Positions 49,213-57,857 of a DNA stretch of 64,000 bases are shown here, piece after piece. Location: NCBI RefSeq assembly GCF_025961225.1, contig NZ_JAOQNG010000001.1:1091001-1155000 (forward strand), read 5' to 3'. The notes below the pieces were generated by a model. It was not told the DNA's origin and did no database searches. It was given only the letters and a program-made list of their open reading frames with translations. Within the stretch, counting starts at the first letter, position 1; the number at the start of each line of letters is the position of its first letter. Both the position numbers and the translations under genes were made by a program. This DNA comes from Azospirillum canadense (lineage in GTDB: Bacteria > Pseudomonadota > Alphaproteobacteria > Azospirillales > Azospirillaceae).

Positions 49213-49416
49213 ATGTCGGGCAAGCCAACCTGGACGAAAGAAAATTCCCACAGCTACGCGGTCGAGCATGCCGGCCAGCGCGTCGACCTGCGCTACGAGC
49301 CGGCTGGCTTCCAAAGCGGGTGGGCGGTCTACGCCGGCGACCGGCTGGTGGAGCGCTGCGCCGAACTGATGCAGGCCCGCGGCCTTGCCATGGCGCTCGC
49401 CACGAAGGGAGCGTGA
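49213..49416 (+). CDS. Small hypothetical protein, 67 aa
   Basis: A 67-aa frame (MSGKPTWTKENSHSYAVEHA, then GWAVYAGDRLVERCAELMQA) with balanced residue use and GAGGCG before ATG 49213. Hydrophilic, no signal peptide, predicted to mix a short beta segment with a C-terminal helix. Codon third positions are GC-rich as in real genes here. No family is recognised. A TTG five codons earlier is also in frame. Confidence 0.55.
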   Translation: MSGKPTWTKENSHSYAVEHAGQRVDLRYEPAGFQSGWAVYAGDRLVERCAELMQARGLAMALATKGA

Positions 49417-49435
49417 GGACGGTTGGAAGGGGCTT

Positions 49436-49496
49436 GTCGGGTTTCACCCGACCTACGGCCAAAGGCGCTCACCGGTAGGTCGGGTGGAAACCCGAC
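49436..49496. repeat. REP-like palindrome GTCGGGTTTCACCCGACCTAC
   Basis: Left arm 49436-49456 and right arm 49475-49496 are reverse complements except for one extra base, separated by 18 nt. Each arm also contains an internal GTCGGGT/ACCCGAC hairpin. It resembles common REP elements and lies between convergent genes. Confidence 0.8.
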
Positions 49497-49528
49497 GTCA
49501 GGTGCTTTCGGCGTCCGCTCAGCACACG

Positions 49529-49618
49529 TCAGGCCATCCGCCGGGCGAGTCCGATGTCCATCGTCAGCTGATCGATGCGGCCGCCGAGCCGCAGCAGCGA
49601 CACCGCCTCGTCGTTCAC
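49529..49618 (-). CDS. Possible 29-aa micropeptide behind yqgE
   Basis: A 30-codon frame starting with GTG at 49618 has a near-perfect ribosome site, GAGGAGG, six bases upstream, and would be the second gene after yqgE. It encodes MNDEAVSLLRLGGRIDQLTM followed by DIGLARRMA, an amphipathic helix-like peptide. The site is better than those of many real genes in this window, but the shortness leaves chance possible. Confidence 0.4.
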   Translation of the reverse strand: MNDEAVSLLRLGGRIDQLTMDIGLARRMA

Positions 49619-49630
49619 GATCGACCTCCT

Positions 49631-50206
49631 CTACGCGTGGCCGGCTTCGCCGGACAGCATCGACAGGCTGACGCCGAGCTTGGCGATCGACCGTTCCCAC
49701 TTGGTCTCCAGGTCGGGGTCGAACAGCAGCGACTCGTCGCAGGGGACATTCAGCCAGCCGTTGGCCTGGATCTCCGCGTCCAATTGCCCCGGTCCCCAGC
49801 CGGCATAGCCCAGCAGCAGGATGTTGCGCCGCGGGCCGCGGTCTTCGGAGATCGCGCGCAGGATATCGATGGTCGCGGTCAGCGCGACCTCATCGTCGAC
49901 CACCAGCGTGCCGTCCCGCACATAGTCGGTGGAGTGCAGCACGAAGCCGCGCCCCGATTCGACCGGACCGCCGTAATGCACGGGCATGTTCGTGGCCGGC
50001 TGCTGGATATCCATCTCCAGCTGCTCCAGCAAATCCTCGAAGGTGATGGAGCCGAACAGGCGGTTGACCACAAGGCCCATGGCGCCGTCCTCGTTGTGGG
50101 CGCACATATAGATGACCGTGCGCTGGAAACGTGGATCCATCATGCCCGGCATGGCGATCAGCAACTGGCCGGTCAGATAATCCGAGGACTTGGTCAGGTG
50201 CGGCAT
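49631..50206 (-). CDS. YqgE/AlgH family protein
   Basis: A 191-aa cytoplasmic protein with the family patterns YLTGQLLIAMPGMMDPRFQR, VIYMCAHNEDGAMGLVVNR and VHYGGPVESGRGFVLHS, and a late LLGYAGWGPGQLDAEI. AlgH was named as an alginate regulator in Pseudomonas, but the biochemical role is not settled. It is divergent from the DsbD-type reductase with 138 nt between them, and a possible micropeptide gene follows 12 nt after its stop. Confidence 0.94.
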   Translation of the reverse strand: MPHLTKSSDYLTGQLLIAMPGMMDPRFQRTVIYMCAHNEDGAMGLVVNRLFGSITFEDLLEQLEMDIQQPATNMPVHYGGPVESGRGFVLHSTDYVRDGTLVVDDEVALTATIDILRAISEDRGPRRNILLLGYAGWGPGQLDAEIQANGWLNVPCDESLLFDPDLETKWERSIAKLGVSLSMLSGEAGHA

Positions 50207-50344
50207 GGGCGGTTATCCTTGTGTCCGGGGGGCGGGAAGCCCAAATGGGCCGGAGCCTGCAACCGTCTTCACCCGAGTGTGACAGCACGGGCCAAGCTTT
50301 GTCATCCATTATAGCGGCGGCGTATTGCCGGATCGCTACTTGAT

Positions 50345-52468
50345 ATGAGAACAGTCCGCGCGATGAAAAGGCTTGTCCCTCTGCTGTTTGCCATCCTGGC
50401 CTTGACCGCACCCGCAAGGGGGTGGGCGGAGGAAGGCGCGTGGTCCAAGGCCGGCCCGGTGGAGGCGCGGCTCGTGTCCTCCGTGCAGGGAACGGGCGAC
50501 CTGAAGACGGTGCCGCTGGGGCTGGAACTGCGGCTGGAGCCGGAGTGGAAGACTTACTGGCGCTCGCCGGGCGACGCCGGCTTCGCCCCGCGGCTGGACT
50601 GGTCGGGCTCCGACAACCTGGCGCGGGCCGACATCGCCTACCCGGCGCCGCAACGCTTCACGGTGCTGGGCTTCGAGACGGCCGGCTACCACGACGAGGT
50701 GCTATTCCCCATCGCCGCCGTCCCCACGGAGCCCGGCAAGCCGCTGGACCTGTCGCTGAACGCCGAGGTGCTGGTCTGCTCGACCATCTGCGTGCCGCAG
50801 TCCTTCACGCTGTCCCTGTCCATCCCCGCCGGGCCGGCGGCTCCCGGAGCTTCGGCCAACGACATCGCGCGGGCGCAGTCGCAGGTGCCCGGCGATGGCC
50901 GCGCCTCCGGCCTGACCATCACCAGCGTGCGCGCCGAAGGCGGCGCGCTGGAGGTGGAGGTCACCGCGCGCGACCCCATGGTGTCGCCGGACCTGTTCGT
51001 GGAAACCGACCCGCCGGTGTCCTTCCCCGCGCCCAAGCGGACCTTCTCCGACGACGACCGCCACGTGCGCCTGCGGCTCGACGCCACGGACGCGCCCGCC
51101 GACCTGAACCTGGCCGGGCGCGCGATGACGCTGACCCTGGTGGACGGGGATCGGTCCATGGAGACGGCGGCGACCACCACGGCCGGCCTGTCCAGCGCTG
51201 CCGGAGGCGCATCCCGGGGGATGGCGGCCATGCTGGGCGTCGCGCTTCTCGGCGGGCTGATCCTGAACCTGATGCCCTGCGTGCTGCCGGTGCTGTCGCT
51301 GAAGCTGCTGTCCATCGTGCAGCACGGCGGGCGGGCGCCGCGGGCGGTGCGCGCCGGCTTCCTCGCCTCGGCGGCGGGCATCCTCGTCTCCTTCATGGTG
51401 CTGGCGTCGGCCCTGGTCGCGGTGAAGTCGGCCGGCGGAGCGGTGGGCTGGGGCATCCAGTTCCAGCAGCCGCTGTTCCTCGTCTTCATGGTCGTGCTGG
51501 TGACGCTGTTCGCCGCGAACCTCTGGGGCCTGTTCGAAGTCCCGCTGCCGCGTGCCGTCGCCGACCGGCTGGGGGGAGGCGAGGGAGGAGGGCTAGCGGG
51601 CCAGTTCGCCACCGGCACCTTCGCCACTCTGCTCGCCACCCCCTGCTCGGCACCCTTCCTCGGGACGGCGGTGGGCTTCGCGCTGGCCGGCGGGCCGGCG
51701 GAGGTGTTCGCCATCTTCGCCGCGCTGGGGATCGGGCTGGCGCTGCCCTACCTGCTGGTCGCGGCCTTCCCGCGCGTCGCTCGACTGCTGCCCAGGCCCG
51801 GACGGTGGATGGTGGCCCTGCGCCGCGTCCTGGGCGCAGCGCTCGCTCTGACCGCGGCGTGGCTTCTGTCGGTGCTGGTGGTCCAGCTGGGGGAGGTCGC
51901 GGCGGTCGCCGTCGCCGTCCTGATGGGTGGGCTGGTCGCCGCGCTGTGGCTCAGCCGCCGCCTGCCGCCCGCGACCCGCTGGACGGGGGCGGCGCTGGCC
52001 GGGCTGCTGGCCGTTGTGGCCTTCGCGATTCCCGCCGCCTTCGGCCCGTCGGCCGGCGCGGCGCCGTCCGCCGTGATCGAGGCATCGACCCGCTGGACGC
52101 CCTTTGCCGAAGCGGCGATCCGCGACCACGTCGCGGCCGGGAAGGTCGTCTTCGTGGACGTCACCGCGGACTGGTGCATCACCTGCCAAGCCAACAAGAA
52201 GCTCGTCCTGCACCGGGGCGAGGTTGCCAAGCGGCTCGACGACGCGGACCTCGTCGCCATGCGCGCCGACTGGACGCGGCCGGACGACGGCATCGCGCGC
52301 TATCTCGCCAGCCATGGCCGTTACGGCATCCCCTTCAACATGGTCTACGGCCCCGGTGCGCCGGAGGGCATCGCGCTTCCGGAACTGCTGACCGAGGGCG
52401 CCGTGCTGGAGGCGCTGGACCGGGCGCGCGGGCAGGACGGCCTTGCCGGGGCCCCGGCCAGAAGCTAG
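50345..52468 (+). CDS. DsbD/ScsB-type thiol:disulfide interchange protein
   Basis: Carries reducing power from cytoplasmic thioredoxin to the periplasm. The 707-aa protein has a signal peptide (residues 1-28), a long N-terminal periplasmic domain with a Cys pair (VCSTICVPQ), an eight-helix core with the conserved LMPCVLPVLSLK and LLATPCSAPFLG cysteines, and a C-terminal thioredoxin domain with C-x-x-C (DWCITCQANKK, about residue 610). The large N-terminal domain fits the ScsB branch rather than classical DsbD. Starts at 50345 or 50363 are both possible. It precedes a peroxiredoxin by 62 nt. Confidence 0.93.
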   Translation: MRTVRAMKRLVPLLFAILALTAPARGWAEEGAWSKAGPVEARLVSSVQGTGDLKTVPLGLELRLEPEWKTYWRSPGDAGFAPRLDWSGSDNLARADIAYPAPQRFTVLGFETAGYHDEVLFPIAAVPTEPGKPLDLSLNAEVLVCSTICVPQSFTLSLSIPAGPAAPGASANDIARAQSQVPGDGRASGLTITSVRAEGGALEVEVTARDPMVSPDLFVETDPPVSFPAPKRTFSDDDRHVRLRLDATDAPADLNLAGRAMTLTLVDGDRSMETAATTTAGLSSAAGGASRGMAAMLGVALLGGLILNLMPCVLPVLSLKLLSIVQHGGRAPRAVRAGFLASAAGILVSFMVLASALVAVKSAGGAVGWGIQFQQPLFLVFMVVLVTLFAANLWGLFEVPLPRAVADRLGGGEGGGLAGQFATGTFATLLATPCSAPFLGTAVGFALAGGPAEVFAIFAALGIGLALPYLLVAAFPRVARLLPRPGRWMVALRRVLGAALALTAAWLLSVLVVQLGEVAAVAVAVLMGGLVAALWLSRRLPPATRWTGAALAGLLAVVAFAIPAAFGPSAGAAPSAVIEASTRWTPFAEAAIRDHVAAGKVVFVDVTADWCITCQANKKLVLHRGEVAKRLDDADLVAMRADWTRPDDGIARYLASHGRYGIPFNMVYGPGAPEGIALPELLTEGAVLEALDRARGQDGLAGAPARS

Positions 52469-52530
52469 AAGCTCAAGCCTGGAACGCTTCTATCCCGGAG
52501 CGCTCCAACAACAATGGGAGGGCACAAGAC

Positions 52531-53013
52531 ATGACCATCCAGGTCGGCGACCGCATTCCGTCGGTCACCCTGAAGCACCTGACCGACAACGGCATGCAGG
52601 ACATCACCACCGATTCGATCTTCCAGGGCAAGACGGTCGCCCTGTTTTCGGTGCCGGGCGCCTTCACCCCGACCTGCTCCGCCAAGCACCTGCCGGGCTT
52701 CGTCCAGCAGGCGGAAGCGCTGAAGGCCAAGGGCGTCGACACCATCGTCTGCCTCGCCGTCAACGACCCGTTCGTGATGCGCGCCTGGGGCGAGAAGAAC
52801 AACCCCGAGGGCAAGGTGATGATGCTGCCCGACGGCAACGCCGCCTTCACCCAGGCCCTGGGCCTGACCATGGATGGTTCGGGCTACGGCCTCGGCACCC
52901 GCGGCCAGCGCTTCGCGCTCGTCGCCAAGGACGGCAAGGTTACCCACCTCGCCGTGGAGAAGCCGGGCCAATTCGAGGTCTCCTCGGCCGAAGCCGTCCT
53001 CGGCGCCCTGTAA
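52531..53013 (+). CDS. Prx5-type peroxiredoxin
   Basis: A 160-aa thiol peroxidase of the redoxin family. The peroxidatic cysteine is C49 in VPGAFTPTCSAKHLPGF, the characteristic Prx5 signature, followed by VNDPFVMRAWGE. No obvious resolving Cys is seen, so glutathione or another thiol probably regenerates it. GGGAGGG lies before ATG 52531. It is 62 nt after the ScsB-type gene, which suggests an operon for thiol and peroxide stress. Confidence 0.95.
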   Translation: MTIQVGDRIPSVTLKHLTDNGMQDITTDSIFQGKTVALFSVPGAFTPTCSAKHLPGFVQQAEALKAKGVDTIVCLAVNDPFVMRAWGEKNNPEGKVMMLPDGNAAFTQALGLTMDGSGYGLGTRGQRFALVAKDGKVTHLAVEKPGQFEVSSAEAVLGAL

Positions 53014-53026
53014 GGGCTGCAAATTC

Positions 53027-53110
53027 GTAGGTTGGGTGGAGCGAAGCGCAACCCAACAGCCTTCCCACGGCGACGCTGTTGGGTTTCGGCTGTGCCTCCA
53101 CCCAACCTAC
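53027..53110. repeat. REP-like inverted repeat GTAGGTTGGGTGGA
   Basis: Outer arms starting GTAGGTTGGGTGGAGCGAAG (53027 on) and ending CCACCCAACCTAC (53098-53110) are complementary. An inner GTTGGGT/ACCCAAC pair gives a branched cruciform. It lies between the convergent peroxiredoxin and rnhA genes. The motif is a known type of dispersed bacterial REP. Confidence 0.8.
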
Positions 53111-53122
53111 GCCTCCGCCATG

Positions 53123-53614
53123 TCAGCCGCGCCCGGCGCTCCGGATGTCGGCGATGCCCTGGCGGGCCAGCGCGTCGGCGCGCTCGTTCTCCGGGTGGCC
53201 GGCGTGGCCGCGCACCCAGTGGAACTCGATGGCGTGTCGCTGCTTGGCCTCGTCGAGGCGGCGCCAGAGATCCTCGTTCTTCACCGGCTTCTTGTCGGCG
53301 GTCTTCCAGCCCCTGGCTTTCCAGCCATGGATCCACTGGGTGATGCCGTTCTTCACATACTCGCTGTCGGTGTAGAGCCGCACCGTCATGGGCCGCTTCA
53401 GCGCCTCCAGCGCCTGGATGGCGGCCATCAGCTCCATGCGGTTGTTGGTGGTGGCGGGATCGCCCCCGTACAGCTCCTTCTCCACGGCGCCATAGCGCAG
53501 GATGGCGCCCCAGCCGCCCGGGCCGGGGTTGCCGCTGCAAGCGCCGTCGGTGAAGATGTCCACCACCTTCGGGCCGTCTTCTCCGGACGCGCCGGTCTTC
53601 GTCTGCTCGGTCAT
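53123..53614 (-). CDS. rnhA: Ribonuclease HI
   Basis: Cuts the RNA of RNA-DNA hybrids. The 163-aa protein has the catalytic tetrad D23 ([17 protein letters not shown]), E61 ([14 protein letters not shown]), D83 (LYTDSEYV) and D147 (ADALARQG), with the [16 protein letters not shown] stretch. It starts 4 nt after the thrB stop on the same strand, so it is the last gene of the ispH-thrB-rnhA cluster, an order common in alphaproteobacteria. Confidence 0.97.
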   Translation of the reverse strand: MTEQTKTGASGEDGPKVVDIFTDGACSGNPGPGGWGAILRYGAVEKELYGGDPATTNNRMELMAAIQALEALKRPMTVRLYTDSEYVKNGITQWIHGWKARGWKTADKKPVKNEDLWRRLDEAKQRHAIEFHWVRGHAGHPENERADALARQGIADIRSAGRG

Positions 53615-53618
53615 CGGT

Positions 53619-54602
53619 TCAGACGTCGTAAGAACCGCCGTCGCCCAGGCAATAGCCGCCCAGCCCCCGAACGGTCTGGTGGAAGCGCAGCTTGCGCAGA
53701 TACTCCAGCGGGTCCTTCGGCTTGACGAAGGCGCCCGGCGGGTGGTTCAGCCAGTCGTAGAGGCGCGTCAGCAGGAAACGCACCGCGCCGCCGCGGCACA
53801 GCCAGGGCAGGGCCTCCAACTCCTCCTTCGACAGGGGGCGGACCTTCTGGTAGCTGGTCAGCAGAAGCCGCGCCTTGGTCGCGTTGAACGAACCGTCGAT
53901 CTCGAAGCACCAGGCGTTCATGCAGATTGCGATGTCGTAGACCAGGAAGTCGTTGCAGGCGAAGTAGAAGTCGATCAGGCCCGACAGCGTATCGCCACGG
54001 AAGAAAACGTTGTCCGGGAACAGGTCGGCGTGGATGACGCCCGCCGGCAGATCCTTCGGCCAGTGGGCCTCCAGCTCCGCCAGTTCGGCCTCCAGCGTGG
54101 CGCGCAGGTTGTGGCTGACCTCGTCGGCGCGCGGTGCGCATTTCTCGAACAGGTCCTTCCAGCCGCCGAGCGACAGGGCGTTCGGCCGCTCAAGCCGGAA
54201 GTCGGCCACGGCGAGGTGAAGGCGGGCCAACGCCTGACCAAGTTCCGCGCAATGCTGCGGCATGACGCGGCGCGGCCACATGCCGGCCAGGAAGGTGACG
54301 ATCACCGCCGGCCGCCCGCAAAGCTCCCGCAGGGATTGCCCGTCCATCCCCTGGACCGGCAGCGGGCAGGCGATGCCCTTGTCCGCCAGATGCTGCATCA
54401 GGCCCAGGAAGAAGGGCAGATCCTCGCGCCGGGTCCGCTTCTCGTAGAGCGTGAGGATGTAAGGACCCTTGCCGGTCACCAGGAGGAAGTTGGAGTTCTC
54501 CACCCCCTCCGCGATGCCCTTGCACGACAGCACGCCGCCCAGATCGTACTGGGCGACGAAGGCGTTCAGATCCTCGTCGGAAACTTCGGTGTAGACGGCC
54601 AT
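53619..54602 (-). CDS. thrB: Homoserine kinase (APH-fold type)
   Basis: Phosphorylates homoserine, the step before ThrC. The 327-aa protein is the type II enzyme with an aminoglycoside-phosphotransferase fold, not the GHMP type of E. coli. Visible motifs are [13 protein letters not shown] (nucleotide loop), H191-A-D193-L-F-P-D-N198 (catalytic loop) and [17 protein letters not shown] with metal-binding D211. It lies 86 nt after ispH and 4 nt before rnhA. Confidence 0.95.
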   Translation of the reverse strand: MAVYTEVSDEDLNAFVAQYDLGGVLSCKGIAEGVENSNFLLVTGKGPYILTLYEKRTRREDLPFFLGLMQHLADKGIACPLPVQGMDGQSLRELCGRPAVIVTFLAGMWPRRVMPQHCAELGQALARLHLAVADFRLERPNALSLGGWKDLFEKCAPRADEVSHNLRATLEAELAELEAHWPKDLPAGVIHADLFPDNVFFRGDTLSGLIDFYFACNDFLVYDIAICMNAWCFEIDGSFNATKARLLLTSYQKVRPLSKEELEALPWLCRGGAVRFLLTRLYDWLNHPPGAFVKPKDPLEYLRKLRFHQTVRGLGGYCLGDGGSYDV

Positions 54603-54688
54603 GGGACCAGCGCCTTACCGGGATTCGGGGCGCCGGTCAATGGCCGTGGGCGGCGTTGCCCGGACCGCGTCGATCACCCGTCGGCGAT

Positions 54689-55669
54689 TTATGCGTCAGC
54701 GGGCGCCAGACGGGAAGGGGCGTCGCCGTCCAGCAGGTTCTTGGGAAGCTTGAACGTGATGTCCTCGAAGGCGGTGCGCAGCTCTTCGATCGTCACGTCG
54801 AATCGGTCGCGCGCGGCGGCGACGACCTCCTCCACCAGCACCTCCGGTGCGGATGCCCCGGCGGTGATGCCCAGGACGCCGACGCCTTCGTACTGCGACC
54901 AGTCGATGTCGGCGGCGCGCTGGACCAGCTGCGCCTTCATGCAGCCGTTCTGCTTCGCCACCTCCACCAGCCGCTTGGAGTTGGAGGAGTTCGGCGCGCC
55001 CAGCACCAGCAGGGCCTCCACCTTCGGCGCGATGGCCTTCACCGCCTGCTGGCGGTTGGTGGTGGCGTAGCAGATGTCCTCCTTCTTCGGCCCCGCGATG
55101 GTCGGGAAGCGGGCCTGGAGGGCGGCGACGATGCTGGTGGTCTCGTCCACCGACAGGGTGGTCTGCGTGGCGTAGGCGAGGTTGTCGGGGTTCGGTACCT
55201 CCAGCGTCGCCACCTCATCCGCCGTCTCCACCAGCAGGACGGCGCCTTCCGGCAGTTGGCCCATGGTGCCGATCACCTCCGGGTGGCCGGCGTGGCCGAT
55301 CAGGATGATCTGGCGCCCTTCGCTGAAGTGGCGCTCCGCCTCGCGGTGCACCTTGCTGACGAGCGGGCAGGTGGCGTCGAGATAGAACAGCCCGCGCCGC
55401 TCCGCCGCCGCGGGAACGGTCTTCGGCACCCCGTGGGCGGAGAAGACGACCGGCACGCCGTCCGGCACCTCGTCCAACTCGTCCACGAAGACGGCGCCCT
55501 TGGCCTCCAGGCTCTGCACGACGAAGCGGTTGTGCACGATCTCGTGCCGGACGTAGACCGGCGCGCCGAACCTCTCCAGGGCCACCTCGACGATCTGGAT
55601 CGCGCGGTCCACGCCGGCGCAGAAACCGCGCGGCGCGGCGAGCAGGATGGTGAGGGGCGTCTTGGTCAT
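54689..55669 (-). CDS. ispH: 4-hydroxy-3-methylbut-2-enyl diphosphate reductase
   Basis: The last step of the MEP isoprenoid pathway, an oxygen-sensitive 4Fe-4S enzyme. The 326-aa protein has the three cluster cysteines C17 ([14 protein letters not shown]), C101 ([14 protein letters not shown]) and C200 ([11 protein letters not shown]), and the substrate motifs [10 protein letters not shown] and SAHGVPK. ATG 55669 gives the standard start; the frame stays open far upstream only as antisense. It leads the ispH-thrB-rnhA cluster and is divergent from the lipoprotein gene. Confidence 0.96.
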   Translation of the reverse strand: MTKTPLTILLAAPRGFCAGVDRAIQIVEVALERFGAPVYVRHEIVHNRFVVQSLEAKGAVFVDELDEVPDGVPVVFSAHGVPKTVPAAAERRGLFYLDATCPLVSKVHREAERHFSEGRQIILIGHAGHPEVIGTMGQLPEGAVLLVETADEVATLEVPNPDNLAYATQTTLSVDETTSIVAALQARFPTIAGPKKEDICYATTNRQQAVKAIAPKVEALLVLGAPNSSNSKRLVEVAKQNGCMKAQLVQRAADIDWSQYEGVGVLGITAGASAPEVLVEEVVAAARDRFDVTIEELRTAFEDITFKLPKNLLDGDAPSRLAPADA

Positions 55670-55801
55670 GCGGATGTTCCGATATCTGGAAAATAGGGGT
55701 GCCGAACGGAGGTGTCGCAACGCTGGCGCGGCCTTGTGCCGGCCCGGCCGCTTCTCTACAGTCGCCGCCAGACGCACCAATCCAACCGTTAGGCCAGACC
55801 G

Positions 55802-56392
55802 ATGGACCGCCGCCGCGACCGTAATATAGGAACCCCCGACCGGAAAAGCCCGCTGGCACCCCTGTTGATCACACTGGGTGCTCTTGCGGTCACCGGATGC
55901 TCCGGGATGGGGCTGAACGGGGCGCCCCAGGCCTCCACGGCGGCCTACGCCTGCCCGAAGGTGAACATCGTCCGCGACCTCCAGGAGGTGACGCAGTTCC
56001 GCAACGGCGGCGGGCGCGACCTGACCGACATCACCTCGCGCGCCGCGCTGGCCGACTTCAGCGGCCATTGCGACTACGCCGACGACGGGGTCACGGTGAA
56101 CGTGAACCTGTATTTGGTGGCGGAGCGCGGTCCGGCGCTCCAGGGCAACGAGGCGACCTACCGCTACTTCGTCGCCGTCGCCAAGCCGGGCGAGGAATCG
56201 CCGGCCACCAAGAGCGAGTTCGAGACGACGGTGACTTTCGAGCCCGGCAAGGCCCGCTCCGGCAGCCGCGAGGAACTGGCCCCGCGTATCCCGCTGCCGA
56301 AGGACGCGAACGCCAAGGACTGGAAAATTTTCCTCGGCTTCCAGCTGACACCGGAGCAACTGGCGTTCAACCGCGCGCAGATGAAGCAATAG
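55802..56392 (+). CDS. Lipoprotein of unknown function, 196 aa
   Basis: A basic N-terminus leads to a hydrophobic core and lipobox ([11 protein letters not shown], Cys 33), so it should be lipid-anchored. The mature part has a Cys in [12 protein letters not shown] and another in [16 protein letters not shown], then beta-rich sequence ([14 protein letters not shown], then [14 protein letters not shown]) with no known family I can name. It is divergent from ispH by 132 nt and ends before a hairpin. Confidence 0.72.
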   Translation: MDRRRDRNIGTPDRKSPLAPLLITLGALAVTGCSGMGLNGAPQASTAAYACPKVNIVRDLQEVTQFRNGGGRDLTDITSRAALADFSGHCDYADDGVTVNVNLYLVAERGPALQGNEATYRYFVAVAKPGEESPATKSEFETTVTFEPGKARSGSREELAPRIPLPKDANAKDWKIFLGFQLTPEQLAFNRAQMKQ

Positions 56393-56402
56393 AAATCAAA
56401 TT

Positions 56403-56431
56403 GCGGGTGTCGGAATTGCACCGACACCCGC
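56403..56431. terminator. Hairpin between convergent genes
   Basis: An 11-bp stem GCGGGTGTCGG (56403-56413) with 56421-56431 and a 7-nt loop, flanked by AT-rich sequence. It lies between the lipoprotein and the convergent phage-like gene. Confidence 0.5.
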
Positions 56432-56463
56432 GTTGCGCATTTATCGGCTAAGGCTGCAAGCGC

Positions 56464-57297
56464 TTAGCCAACCTTCGCGGCGGTGAACCAGTTCAGGACG
56501 GACGAACCGTGGAGGTAAGGGCTGGAACCGGCGGAGCACCAGCCGCGAATGTCGACATAGTCGGTGTCTCCATTCAAGTACACGATGTCGAAGGCACCAA
56601 CGGCACACACGTTGTTCGCCGCGTTCGAGTCGATGCCATGCTGGGCCTGAGTCACGCCATTCTTGTGGACATAGGCGTAGATGAGCGCCCCGCTGGTCAG
56701 ATTGCGGTATTCCAGCGACGCTTGAACGGCGTAATAGCCGGGGATCGTGGGCTGGAACCGGTGATTGACCGCATCATACCCGCTTCCGACGCTGAAGTTG
56801 GTGGCCGAGAAGTTGACGATGAACGACGTGTTGATCGGAACGGACTGGTTCGTGCCACCAAGGTTTGCACGGCAGATCACCGGTACTTGCTGCGGGGTCT
56901 GATCCACCAACGCCCGCTCATCAGCGATGACACCGTTGCCGATCATGTCGGTCGTACCCTCCAGGAATACCCGCGCGACCGGCAGCTTGCCGGCGGGAAT
57001 GGCTGGCGGGGTCATGCTGTTCGCCGTGCCCGTTACCACGCTCGCCGCACCCGTCGTGCGGTCGACCACCACGCGGTCGATGCGGAAGCCCGACGCCGGC
57101 GGCGCGAAGGGGCCGACGACCTGCGCCTTCACCTCGGTCAGGGTGGTGCCGTTCAGCAGACAGCCGGGGTCGAGCGCGATGGTCAGGTCGGGCGACACCT
57201 GCGCGTGCGGAGCGAAGGGGCCGACGATGCGCTGGGCGACGGCCCAGTTGGCGGCGCTCTGCGACAGATCGGTGGGGTTGAAGGTCTGAACGGACAT
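56464..57297 (-). CDS. Isolated phage-tail-like protein with C1q-like C-terminal domain
   Basis: A 277-aa protein. The N-terminal half (ANWAVAQRIVGPFAPHAQ, a repeated VGPFAP motif, GFRIDRVVVDRTTGAASVV, then ARVFLEGT) resembles structural tail proteins of prophages. The last 125 residues (FQPTIPGYYAVQASLEY, NGVTQAQHGIDSNA, then DTDYVDIRGWCSAGS) look like the trimeric C1q/TNF-like jelly-roll found in phage receptor-binding proteins. No other phage gene is near. GC is lower than in neighbours. GGAG precedes the start. It could be a relic or a domesticated surface protein. Confidence 0.7.
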   Translation of the reverse strand: MSVQTFNPTDLSQSAANWAVAQRIVGPFAPHAQVSPDLTIALDPGCLLNGTTLTEVKAQVVGPFAPPASGFRIDRVVVDRTTGAASVVTGTANSMTPPAIPAGKLPVARVFLEGTTDMIGNGVIADERALVDQTPQQVPVICRANLGGTNQSVPINTSFIVNFSATNFSVGSGYDAVNHRFQPTIPGYYAVQASLEYRNLTSGALIYAYVHKNGVTQAQHGIDSNAANNVCAVGAFDIVYLNGDTDYVDIRGWCSAGSSPYLHGSSVLNWFTAAKVG

Positions 57298-57518
57298 GAG
57301 TGGGCTCCGTTGTGAATGGATTGGGTGAAGAGCACTTCCGGTTGGGTCGTTGCTCCTCTCGGTGACAAAAATAGGAATATCAGCCTTGAATGGGTCTATC
57401 GAGACGCAAATCCACTGAAACAGATAATAATCCTAGTTGACGAGCGGGGAGCGGATCGCCCGTGTTCTGGTCCCCGAGTCGCCTCACGCCGTTCCGCAAG
57501 AACCGCCCGCGAGCCCGA

Positions 57519-57546
57519 TTGACTTTCCCCGGCGGCCGGGTAGGGT
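57519..57546 (+). promoter_or_regulatory. Probable sigma-70 promoter of the gcv operon
   Basis: TTGACT (57519-57524), 16 nt, TAGGGT (57541-57546), about 20 nt upstream of the riboswitch. Its position fits a transcript that starts just before the aptamer. Confidence 0.5.
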
Positions 57547-57564
57547 AGGCCGCATACGCCGATG

Positions 57565-57807
57565 ATCCCTCGCGGGAGAGATCGCGAGCCGGTCCCCAGG
57601 AAGCTGGACGCCGGTCCGCGGCGCCGAAGGAGCAACCGCCCCGGAAACTCTCAGGCAAAAGGACCGCAAGGGGATAAGGCAACTCTGGAAAGCAGCCCTG
57701 GCCGCACCGTCCCGCAAGGACCGCAGCCCGGTCTCACCGAAGGAGTAAACCGGACGGACGCTCAGGCCGGCCGGTGAATCTCTCAGGTCCAGGACAGAGG
57801 GGGCAGG
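57565..57807 (+). promoter_or_regulatory. Tandem glycine riboswitch
   Basis: Two adjacent aptamers with the gcvT-type core. Aptamer 1 has GGGAGAG (57574 on), GCCGAAGGAGCAACCGCCCC and ACTCTCAGGCAAAAGGACCG. Aptamer 2 has ACCGAAGGAGTAAACCGG, ATCTCTCAGG and CAGAGGGGGCAG. After it, a CGCGCCG/CGGCGCG stem (57811-57828) competes with a GGGTC/GACCC hairpin (57829-57840) followed by TTT, a likely expression platform. Glycine binding should switch on gcvT. Confidence 0.95.
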
Positions 57808-57857
57808 ACTCGCGCCGATCCCGGCGCGGGGTCGTGACCCTTTGTCGGAGGACCCGC

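Noticed and set aside
50422-52530. Plus-strand frame leading into the peroxiredoxin
   Set aside because: It is an out-of-frame shadow of the ScsB-type gene; the peroxiredoxin has its own GGGAGGG site and standard N-terminus at 52531.
54603-54688. Small gene between thrB and ispH
   Set aside because: 86 nt with no start codon plus ribosome site on either strand.
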